Positions 1 to 5,018 of a stretch of 5,018 nt of DNA are shown here, one piece after another. A program made the translations under genes and the position numbers. Where the stretch lies: positions 1 through 5,018 of the forward strand of contig CAPNGW010000204.1 in assembly GCA_948665105.1 (NCBI GenBank), written 5' to 3'. The stretch is from an uncultured Lachnospiraceae bacterium (GTDB lineage: Bacteria; Bacillota; Clostridia; Lachnospirales; Lachnospiraceae). The notes beneath the pieces are model-generated. The model did no database searches. It saw nothing but the letters and a program-made list of their open reading frames with translations, and was not told where the DNA came from. Position 1 is the stretch's first letter. The number at the start of each line of letters is the position of its first letter.

Positions 1-8
1 CCGACTAG

Positions 9-1259
9 GCCGATAAGCCCTCCGGTGACGGACAGGTGCTGAAGGTGGCTGCAGTGGAAACTGCATACGGCCAGGATATGTGGAAGGAAGTAGTGGCAGC
101 GTTTGAAGCCAGCCATGAAGGCGTGACCGTAGAGCTGACCATCGACAAGAAGCTGGAGGACATCATCACACCTGACATGAAGTCCGGCGTTTACCCCGAT
201 GTTATCCTTCGTGCAGTGGGCTCCGAGCAGGCCCTGACTGAGACCTTCATCCGTGACAACAACCTTGTGGACTTAAGTGACGTTGTATCCATGACCATTC
301 CGGGTGAGAGTGTAACCGTAGGCGATAAGGTGCTTCCGGGCTTCTTGGACAACACCATTGTGAATCCTTACGGCGATGGCAAGACCTACTTAATGCCCAT
401 GTTCTATGGCCCCTGCGGACTGTTCTTCAACCAGGGACTCTTCGATGAGAAGGGCTGGAGCGTTCCTACCACCTGGGATGAGATGTGGGAGTTGGGCGAA
501 ACTGCCAAGGCAGAAGGTATTGCACTGTTTACCTATCCCACTGCCGGATACTTTGATGCTTTCCTGTATTCCCTGCTTCATCAGACCATGGGACAGGAGA
601 TGTTTGCAAAAGCATTGAGATATGAAGAAGGTATCTGGGATACCCCTGAAGCACAGCAGGCTTTTGAAATTATTGAGAAGCTGGCTTCCTATACCGAGTC
701 CACCACACCGGCTAACGCCAACGACAACGATTTCCGTAAGAACCAGCAGCTGGTTCTGGACAACAAAGCATTGTTCATGCCCAACGGTAACTGGGTAATC
801 GGCGAGATGGCAGAAGCACCCAGAGAAGAAGGCTTTGCATGGGGATTCACCGCACTTCCCGCAGTGACTGAGGGCGGCGAGCGCGCTTCCTATTCCTTCT
901 TTGAGCAGATTTGGATGCCCGCAGGCGCTGAGAACCAGGATCTTGGAAAAGAGTTTATCGCATACCTTTATTCTGATGAAGCTGCAGCCATCTTTGCAGA
1001 AAAAGGCAACGCAGTACAGCCTATTAAGGGTATGGTTGAGAAGTTAAGCGGCGACAATCAGACTTACTACGCAATCTATGACACAGGTGCAGTTGCAGTT
1101 CTGGATGCATTTGCAGCAACCGAGCCGGTGGAGGGTATTACCATCCGCGGAACCTTCATGGATCCTGTAAACTCTCTGGTAACAGGTGACAAGACCATGG
1201 AAGACTGGTTAAGCCAGATTAAGACAGACAGTGACGCATTGAGAGCAGCTTTGAAATAA
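9..1259 (+). CDS. Carbohydrate ABC transporter substrate-binding protein (5' end missing or disrupted)
   Basis: This is the extracellular sugar-binding protein of a CUT1-type ABC importer, normally a lipoprotein tethered to the outer face of the membrane. The reading frame is open from base 9 to a TAA at 1257-1259. Counting from the GTG at 36, the mature domain starts with VLKVAAVETAYGQDMW. Family-like features include TTWDEMW at residues 145-151, PNGNW at 249-253 and a lobe-hinge region typical of SBP_bac_1/SBP_bac_8 proteins. There is no signal peptide or lipobox. The GTG at 36 is the first start-like codon, but it has no convincing ribosome binding site and would give a cytoplasmic protein, so it is probably not the real start. 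Codons 9-35 (ADKPSGDGQ) read like the flexible linker after a lipobox cysteine, yet an in-frame TAG lies at 6-8. The ligand is inferred only from the downstream GH112 phosphorylase. The family call is firm; the 5' end is uncertain. Confidence 0.9.
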   Translation, partial: ADKPSGDGQVLKVAAVETAYGQDMWKEVVAAFEASHEGVTVELTIDKKLEDIITPDMKSGVYPDVILRAVGSEQALTETFIRDNNLVDLSDVVSMTIPGESVTVGDKVLPGFLDNTIVNPYGDGKTYLMPMFYGPCGLFFNQGLFDEKGWSVPTTWDEMWELGETAKAEGIALFTYPTAGYFDAFLYSLLHQTMGQEMFAKALRYEEGIWDTPEAQQAFEIIEKLASYTESTTPANANDNDFRKNQQLVLDNKALFMPNGNWVIGEMAEAPREEGFAWGFTALPAVTEGGERASYSFFEQIWMPAGAENQDLGKEFIAYLYSDEAAAIFAEKGNAVQPIKGMVEKLSGDNQTYYAIYDTGAVAVLDAFAATEPVEGITIRGTFMDPVNSLVTGDKTMEDWLSQIKTDSDALRAALK

Positions 1260-1288
1260 TAAAAAGCATGCAAGCTGCAAGGTGAAAT

Positions 1289-1321
1289 AGGCCGGTGGGC
1301 GGAATGCTCACCGGCCTTTTT
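1289..1321 (+). terminator. Intrinsic terminator or attenuator between binding protein and permeases
   Basis: The left arm GGCCGGTGGGC (1290-1300) pairs with the right arm GCTCACCGGCC (1306-1316). This gives an 11-bp stem with one G-U pair and a five-base loop, GGAAT. Five Ts follow at 1317-1321. It begins 30 bases after the binding-protein stop codon and ends 29 bases before the first permease start. The short T tract and the lack of a visible new promoter suggest a leaky terminator or an RNA-stabilising hairpin. Either would leave binding-protein transcript in excess over permease transcript, a common arrangement in binding-protein-first ABC operons. The structure is seen directly; the regulatory role is inferred. 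Confidence 0.8.
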
Positions 1322-1336
1322 GAAAAAACCTGCAGG

Positions 1337-1342
1337 TAGGAG
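1337..1342 (+). promoter_or_regulatory. Ribosome binding site of first permease
   Basis: TAGGAG lies 8 bases before the ATG at 1351 and supports that start codon. The hairpin at 1289-1321 ends 15 bases upstream, so the site itself is not sequestered. Confidence 0.75.
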
Positions 1343-1350
1343 ATGACAGT

Positions 1351-2253
1351 ATGGAAACTTTGAGAAGCAGAAAGAGAAGAACCGGGTTTATTATCGGCTG
1401 TACGGCCCCGGCCATTATTCTATTTATTGTTTTTATGATTATTCCCACCATCGACGTATTCCGCATGTCCCTGTTTAAATGGGGCGGCTATACGGCGGAG
1501 AAAACCTTTGTGGGACTTTCCAACTTTAAGAGCTTGTTTACCAATCCAAAATTTTTCCAGGCATTTCAGAACAGCATCCTTTTGATTGTAGTGGTGACGC
1601 TGGTGACCTTCTGTCTGGCTTTGGTATTTGCAGCAATTTTAACAAGAGAGAAAATCAAGGGACAGAATTTCTTTCGAATTGTGTTCTACATCCCCAATAT
1701 TCTCTCCATTGTAGTTATCAGCGCTATTTTTTCCGCTATCTACGACCCCAATCAGGGACTTTTAAACAGCATTTTGAACCTGTTCCGCGGCGCAGAGGCG
1801 GACCCCATCCTGTGGCTGGGCAATCAGAAGCTGGTAATTTACAGTATCGTAATCGCCATGGTATGGCAGGCCATCGGTTACTACATGGTTATGTACATGG
1901 CAAGTATGGCAAATGTGCCTGAGAGCCTTTATGAATCGGCATCCTTAGAGGGCGCAGGAAAGACAAAACAATTTTTTTCCATCACCCTGCCGCTGATTTG
2001 GACCAACATCCGTACTACCCTGACCTTCTTTATTATCAGTACCATCAACATGAGCTTCCTGATGGTAAAGGCCATGACCAACGGGGGACCGGACGGGGCC
2101 TCCAGCGTATTCCTAAGCTACATGTATCAGGAAGCCTATACCAACTCGTCTTACGGTTATGGTATGGCCATCGGCGTTATGGTATTCTTGTTCTCCTTTG
2201 CGCTGGCAGGTGTTTTGAATGCCGTAACCAAGCGTGATGAGATTGAATTCTAG
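1351..2253 (+). CDS. Carbohydrate ABC transporter permease, MalF/UgpA type
   Basis: This 300-residue integral membrane protein is the first of the two transmembrane subunits of a CUT1 sugar importer. A basic N-terminus (RSRKRR, residues 5-10) is followed by a first membrane helix at about 14-36, then further hydrophobic segments giving about six helices, as usual for the family. The EAA loop that contacts the ATPase is at about 195-214: E195, S196, A197, then G201-A202-G203 and L213-P214, with serine in place of the first alanine of the classical motif. Length fits the roughly 290-310 residues of MalF-like subunits that lack the extra periplasmic domain of the E. coli protein. The ATG at 1351 is backed by a good ribosome binding site. 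The second permease follows after 17 bases, so the two are very probably cotranscribed. Family call is firm; substrate is inferred only from neighbours. Confidence 0.96.
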   Translation: METLRSRKRRTGFIIGCTAPAIILFIVFMIIPTIDVFRMSLFKWGGYTAEKTFVGLSNFKSLFTNPKFFQAFQNSILLIVVVTLVTFCLALVFAAILTREKIKGQNFFRIVFYIPNILSIVVISAIFSAIYDPNQGLLNSILNLFRGAEADPILWLGNQKLVIYSIVIAMVWQAIGYYMVMYMASMANVPESLYESASLEGAGKTKQFFSITLPLIWTNIRTTLTFFIISTINMSFLMVKAMTNGGPDGASSVFLSYMYQEAYTNSSYGYGMAIGVMVFLFSFALAGVLNAVTKRDEIEF

Positions 2254-2257
2254 GAAA

Positions 2258-2264
2258 GGGGGAG
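2258..2264 (+). promoter_or_regulatory. Ribosome binding site of second permease
   Basis: The purine run GGGGGAG ends 6 bases before the ATG at 2271. It begins five bases after the stop codon of the first permease, so almost the whole 17-base gap is taken up by this site. Confidence 0.75.
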
Positions 2265-2270
2265 ACGAAC

Positions 2271-3164
2271 ATGAATAAAAGAAATGACGAGCAGTACGGA
2301 AAAGGCTCCGTGCTGGGAAAAATTCTGATTTATCTGGTTTTGATTTTACTGGTTATCACCATTCTGGTGCCGGTACTCTGGGTGTTTGTGGCCTCCGTGA
2401 AGCAGAATTCGGAATTTTACGGAAGCCCCTGGGCACTGCCAGAGGGATTGTATTTTCAGAACTTTGTGGATGCCTGGCAGACAGCCAACATGGGCGAATA
2501 TATGCTCAACTCTGTGTTGGTGACAGCCATGGCCCTGGTGCTTTTGATTGTGATTGCTCTGCCGGCATCCTATGTGCTGGCCCGGTTTAAGTTCAAGAGC
2601 CGCGGGTTTTGGAACACCCTGTTTATGGCGGGCTTATTTATCAATGTGAACTATATTGTGGTTCCCATTTTCCTGATGCTGAATAACGGCGATATGGCAC
2701 TTCGGAAAGCATTTGAGAAAACATTTTTCTTAAACAACTTATTTGTGCTGGCTCTGGTGTACGCAGCCACGGCTCTGCCCTTCACCATCTATCTGCTGTC
2801 CGGGTATTTCAAATCCCTGGCCAGGGACTATGAGGAGGCAGCTTATGTGGACGGCGCCGGATATTTCCGCACCATGGTTCAGATTATCATCCCCATGGCC
2901 AGGCCCAGCATCGTGACAGTGATTCTGTTCCAGTTCCTGGCGTTCTGGAATGAGTATATCATTTCCATGACGTTGCTGACGAAGCCGGAGATTAAGACGT
3001 TGCCAGTGGGGCTTATGAACCTGATGGCAGCACAGAAATCGGCGGTGCAGTACGGACAGATGTATGCAGGCCTTGTGATTGTGATGCTGCCCACATTAAT
3101 TCTCTACATGTGCGTGCAGAAGCGTCTGACCCAGGGTATGACTGTTGGCGGACTGAAAGGCTAG
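2271..3164 (+). CDS. Carbohydrate ABC transporter permease, MalG/UgpE type
   Basis: This 297-residue membrane protein is the second transmembrane subunit of the importer and pairs with the upstream permease. A polar N-terminus is followed by a helix at about 18-42, an extracellular stretch containing NFVDAW (64-69), a second helix near 80-103, and about four more hydrophobic segments. The EAA loop is close to consensus at about 189-208: E189-A190-A191, D194-G195-A196-G197, and P208. The C-terminal end, LTQGMTVGGLKG, matches the glycine-rich tail common in MalG-type permeases and helps identify the subunit class. Length is normal. No ABC ATPase follows, as is usual in Firmicutes, where a shared MsmX/MsiK-type ATPase serves several importers. 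The TAG stop codon overlaps the ribosome binding site of the next small gene, suggesting coupled translation. Confidence 0.96.
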   Translation: MNKRNDEQYGKGSVLGKILIYLVLILLVITILVPVLWVFVASVKQNSEFYGSPWALPEGLYFQNFVDAWQTANMGEYMLNSVLVTAMALVLLIVIALPASYVLARFKFKSRGFWNTLFMAGLFINVNYIVVPIFLMLNNGDMALRKAFEKTFFLNNLFVLALVYAATALPFTIYLLSGYFKSLARDYEEAAYVDGAGYFRTMVQIIIPMARPSIVTVILFQFLAFWNEYIISMTLLTKPEIKTLPVGLMNLMAAQKSAVQYGQMYAGLVIVMLPTLILYMCVQKRLTQGMTVGGLKG

Positions 3165-3168
3165 GAGG
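3163..3168 (+). promoter_or_regulatory. Ribosome binding site of the small membrane protein, overlapping the permease stop codon
   Basis: AGGAGG at 3163-3168 is a perfect Shine-Dalgarno core, 8 bases before the ATG at 3177. It decides the start of the small gene: the in-frame GTG at 3168-3170 overlaps this site and so cannot be its own start. The site also shares bases 3163-3164 with the TAG of the upstream permease. Confidence 0.85.
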
Positions 3169-3176
3169 TGGCAGGA

Positions 3177-3356
3177 ATGAAAGAATCCACGAAAAAACTT
3201 ATAATTGGGCTTATTGTGCTTGTGGTATTTGTGGTTTGCGTGAGCCTTGTAATTGTAGGCCAGAGAAGTATCGGCGCCCCTGGACTTTTGACACAGCTTC
3301 TGGGCGTGGCAGGTCTTGTACTCCTGCTGTGGCTTTACAACCGGCAATATAAATAG
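3177..3356 (+). CDS. Small two-helix membrane protein of unknown function
   Basis: This gene encodes 59 residues, beginning MKESTKKLIIG and ending LYNRQYK. The ATG at 3177 is preferred over the GTG at 3168 because the latter lies in the ribosome binding site. Two hydrophobic segments are visible, at about residues 8-28 and 38-55, separated by a short loop (QRSIGAPG). Lysines precede the first helix and R/K residues follow the second, so by the positive-inside rule both ends should face the cytoplasm. No catalytic or metal-binding motif is seen, and there is a single cysteine in the first helix. The tight placement between the permease and the phosphorylase, with strong ribosome binding sites on both sides, argues that it is a real gene. 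It may belong to one of the small uncharacterised membrane protein families found beside clostridial sugar importers, but I cannot name it with confidence. A role in assembling or modulating the permease is conjecture. Confidence 0.82.
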   Translation: MKESTKKLIIGLIVLVVFVVCVSLVIVGQRSIGAPGLLTQLLGVAGLVLLLWLYNRQYK

Positions 3357-3363
3357 AAAATGT

Positions 3364-3369
3364 GAGGAG
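3364..3369 (+). promoter_or_regulatory. Ribosome binding site of the phosphorylase
   Basis: GAGGAG lies 7 bases before the ATG at 3377, in the 20-base gap after the small gene. It supports this ATG as the phosphorylase start. Confidence 0.8.
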
Positions 3370-3376
3370 CAATAAC

Positions 3377-5018
3377 ATGGAACAAAGAGGACGTGTAACA
3401 ATACCTACGGACGTGGATGTGGTGCAGGATACCCTGCGTCTGGCAAAGAAGTGGGGGGCAGACGCGGTCAGAGACTGCGACGGGACGGATTTTCCAAAGG
3501 AGCTTAAGGATGCCGGCCTGAAAGTATACTCCACCTATTATACTACTCGGAAAGACAACGACTGGGCCAGGAAAAATCCCGATGAAATACAGCAGATGTA
3601 TGTTATGACGCCCGCCTGCACTGCGGAGGGGGAGACTTTGAGGATTCCATTGATGCGCGGCCTGTATCCGGATATGCTTACCCCAAATACCAGAGACGAT
3701 ATCACGCGTTGGTGGGAGGTTATGGACCGCAGTACCGGAGAACCGGTTCCCACATCTATGTGGAGTTATCAGGAGGACAGCGGTGAGGTTGTAATCAAAA
3801 GTACCCCCTTTCATGATTATACGGTGAGCTTCCTGGCTTATATCATGTGGGACCCGGTACATATGTACAATGCGGTAATCAATGACTGGCAGGACGTGGA
3901 GCACCAGATTACGTTTGATGTGCGTCAGCCCAAAACACGTGCATTTACCATGAAAAGGCTCCGAAAATTCATGGAAGACTTTCCCTATGTAAATGTTCTT
4001 CGGTTCACCACATTTTTCCACCAGTTCACGCTGATTTTTGATGAGCTGGCACGGGAAAAATACGTGGACTGGTACGGTTACTCTGCTTCGGTAAGTCCCT
4101 ATATTTTGGAGCAGTTTGAAAAAGAGGTGGGATACAAATTCCGCCCGGAATTTATCATTGACCAGGGCTATTATAATAACCAGTATAGGATTCCCACCAG
4201 GGAATACAAGGACTTTCAGGCCTTTCAGCGCCGGGAGGTGGCCAAGCTTGTCAGAGAAATGGTGGACATTACCCATGAATACGGCAGAGAGGCCATGATG
4301 TTTCTGGGTGACCACTGGATTGGCACGGAGCCCTTCATGGAGGAATTTAAGACCATGGGGCTGGACGCTGTGGTGGGCAGTGTAGGAAACGGCTCCACCC
4401 TGAGACTTATCAGCGATATCGAAGGCGTAAGCTATACCGAGGGACGCCTGCTCCCATACTTTTTCCCGGACACCTTCCATGAGGGAGGAGACCCGGTGAA
4501 GGAGGCCAAGGTCAACTGGGTAACAGCACGCCGGGCAATTTTAAGAAAGCCGGTGGAGCGCATCGGCTACGGCGGTTACTTAAGCCTGGCCCTGGATTTC
4601 CCGGAGTTTGTGGAGTATGTGGAGGATGTCTGCAACGAGTTTCGTGAGCTTTACCGAAATATAGAAGGCTGCACACCCTACTGTGTGAAACGGGTGGCGG
4701 TACTGAACTGCTGGGGGAAAATGCGGGCCTGGGGATGCCATATGGTCCACCATGCCCTGTACCAGAAGCAGAACTATTCCTATGCAGGCATAATCGAAGC
4801 TTTGTCCGGCGCGCCCTTTGACGTGAAATTTATAAGCTTTGAGGATATCAAAGAGAATTCGGACATTCTAAAGGATATCGATGTGATTATTAACGTGGGA
4901 GATGCAGACACTGCCCACACCGGAGGAGATTGGTGGTGCGACCCGGTGATTTCCTCAAGGGTCAAGGAGTTTGTACATCGGGGCGGCGGAATTATCGGCG
5001 TGGGAGAGCCCACGGCCC
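3377..5018 (+). CDS. gnpA: GH112 beta-galactoside phosphorylase (galacto-N-biose/lacto-N-biose phosphorylase family), 3' end outside window
   Basis: The frame is open for 547 codons from the ATG at 3377 to the right edge; known family members have roughly 720-750 residues, so about three quarters is present. These cytoplasmic enzymes cleave Gal-beta-1,3-GlcNAc or Gal-beta-1,3-GalNAc with phosphate, giving alpha-galactose 1-phosphate and the N-acetylhexosamine, which saves an ATP. The N-terminal barrel domain spans about 1-430. It contains GADAVRDCDGT (27-37), HDYTVSFLAY (146-155), WDPVHMYN (158-165), VRFTTFFHQF and GDHWIGTEP. Asp312 in that last motif aligns with the general acid I recall as Asp313 in the Bifidobacterium longum enzyme. 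PYFFPDTFHEGGDP and IGYGGYLSL are further family blocks. A second domain begins near 438 (RVAVLNCWGK) and includes GGDWW (516-520) and GVGEP (541-545). Tyr235 replaces what I recall as Cys236 in the B. longum enzyme, in the acceptor region. Some clostridial GH112 enzymes instead act on Gal-beta-1,4-rhamnose, so the acceptor is not certain. Confidence 0.95.
   Translation, partial: MEQRGRVTIPTDVDVVQDTLRLAKKWGADAVRDCDGTDFPKELKDAGLKVYSTYYTTRKDNDWARKNPDEIQQMYVMTPACTAEGETLRIPLMRGLYPDMLTPNTRDDITRWWEVMDRSTGEPVPTSMWSYQEDSGEVVIKSTPFHDYTVSFLAYIMWDPVHMYNAVINDWQDVEHQITFDVRQPKTRAFTMKRLRKFMEDFPYVNVLRFTTFFHQFTLIFDELAREKYVDWYGYSASVSPYILEQFEKEVGYKFRPEFIIDQGYYNNQYRIPTREYKDFQAFQRREVAKLVREMVDITHEYGREAMMFLGDHWIGTEPFMEEFKTMGLDAVVGSVGNGSTLRLISDIEGVSYTEGRLLPYFFPDTFHEGGDPVKEAKVNWVTARRAILRKPVERIGYGGYLSLALDFPEFVEYVEDVCNEFRELYRNIEGCTPYCVKRVAVLNCWGKMRAWGCHMVHHALYQKQNYSYAGIIEALSGAPFDVKFISFEDIKENSDILKDIDVIINVGDADTAHTGGDWWCDPVISSRVKEFVHRGGGIIGVGEPTA

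Noticed and set aside
1329..1336. Palindrome CCTGCAGG before the first permease, considered as an operator
   Set aside because: It is only 8 bases long, lies between the terminator and the ribosome binding site, and has no second copy nearby; chance is a sufficient explanation.
1998..2237. 79-codon plus-strand frame inside the first permease
   Set aside because: It is an out-of-frame shadow within a conserved permease that includes its last membrane segments; there is no separate ribosome binding site or recognisable fold.
3110..3352. 80-codon plus-strand frame overlapping the small membrane protein
   Set aside because: It starts inside the second permease and lacks a properly spaced Shine-Dalgarno. 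The competing frame from 3177 has a perfect one and gives a coherent two-helix protein.
3096..3401. 101-codon minus-strand frame across the end of the second permease and the small gene
   Set aside because: It is antisense to two well-spaced plus-strand genes with good ribosome binding sites, and its residue composition looks non-native, rich in His, Cys and Lys.
3335..4480. Long open frame of 381 codons on the minus strand
   Set aside because: It lies wholly antisense to the well-supported phosphorylase gene and partly to the small gene. Its translation shows no recognisable domain and it has no plausible operon context.
1..5018. CRISPR arrays, tRNA or rRNA genes, insertion sequences, phage or defence genes
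   Set aside because: No repeated spacers, terminal inverted repeats, cloverleaf-like stretches, transposase or nuclease motifs were seen. The window is almost fully occupied by one metabolic operon.

Overview
The window looks like part of a carbohydrate-uptake and phosphorolysis operon from a Gram-positive gut-type Clostridia, most likely a Lachnospiraceae member. The evidence for that is the strong GGAGG-type ribosome binding sites, moderate GC content, the lack of an ABC ATPase next to the permeases, and protein sequences of clostridial style. The organism call is an inference from style and family membership, not from a marker gene.

All recognisable genes lie on the plus strand and point the same way. 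Bases 1-1259 hold most of a sugar-binding protein of a CUT1-type ABC importer; its signal peptide and start lie outside the window or are damaged. A hairpin followed by five Ts sits at about 1289-1321, between the binding protein and the first permease. Bases 1351-2253 and 2271-3164 encode the two inner-membrane permease subunits, each with a recognisable EAA loop. Bases 3177-3356 encode a 59-residue protein with two predicted membrane helices. From 3377 to the right edge runs the 5' part (547 codons) of a GH112 beta-galactoside phosphorylase, of the galacto-N-biose/lacto-N-biose phosphorylase family. No stop codon is reached, so this gene continues beyond the window.

Proposed joint function: the binding protein captures a short galactose-containing oligosaccharide outside the cell. 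The two permeases import it, powered by an ATPase encoded elsewhere. The cytoplasmic phosphorylase then splits the beta-galactosyl bond with phosphate to give alpha-galactose 1-phosphate and the released sugar. For galacto-N-biose or lacto-N-biose this would be a route for mucin or milk glycans; for galactosyl-rhamnose it would be a plant pectin route. The window alone does not settle which.

There is no gene-free stretch longer than about 100 bases. I saw no RNA gene, CRISPR array, insertion sequence, attachment site or defence system. The most notable points are an in-frame TAG at the very start of the binding-protein gene, the uncharacterised small membrane protein inside the operon, and the unresolved acceptor specificity of the phosphorylase.
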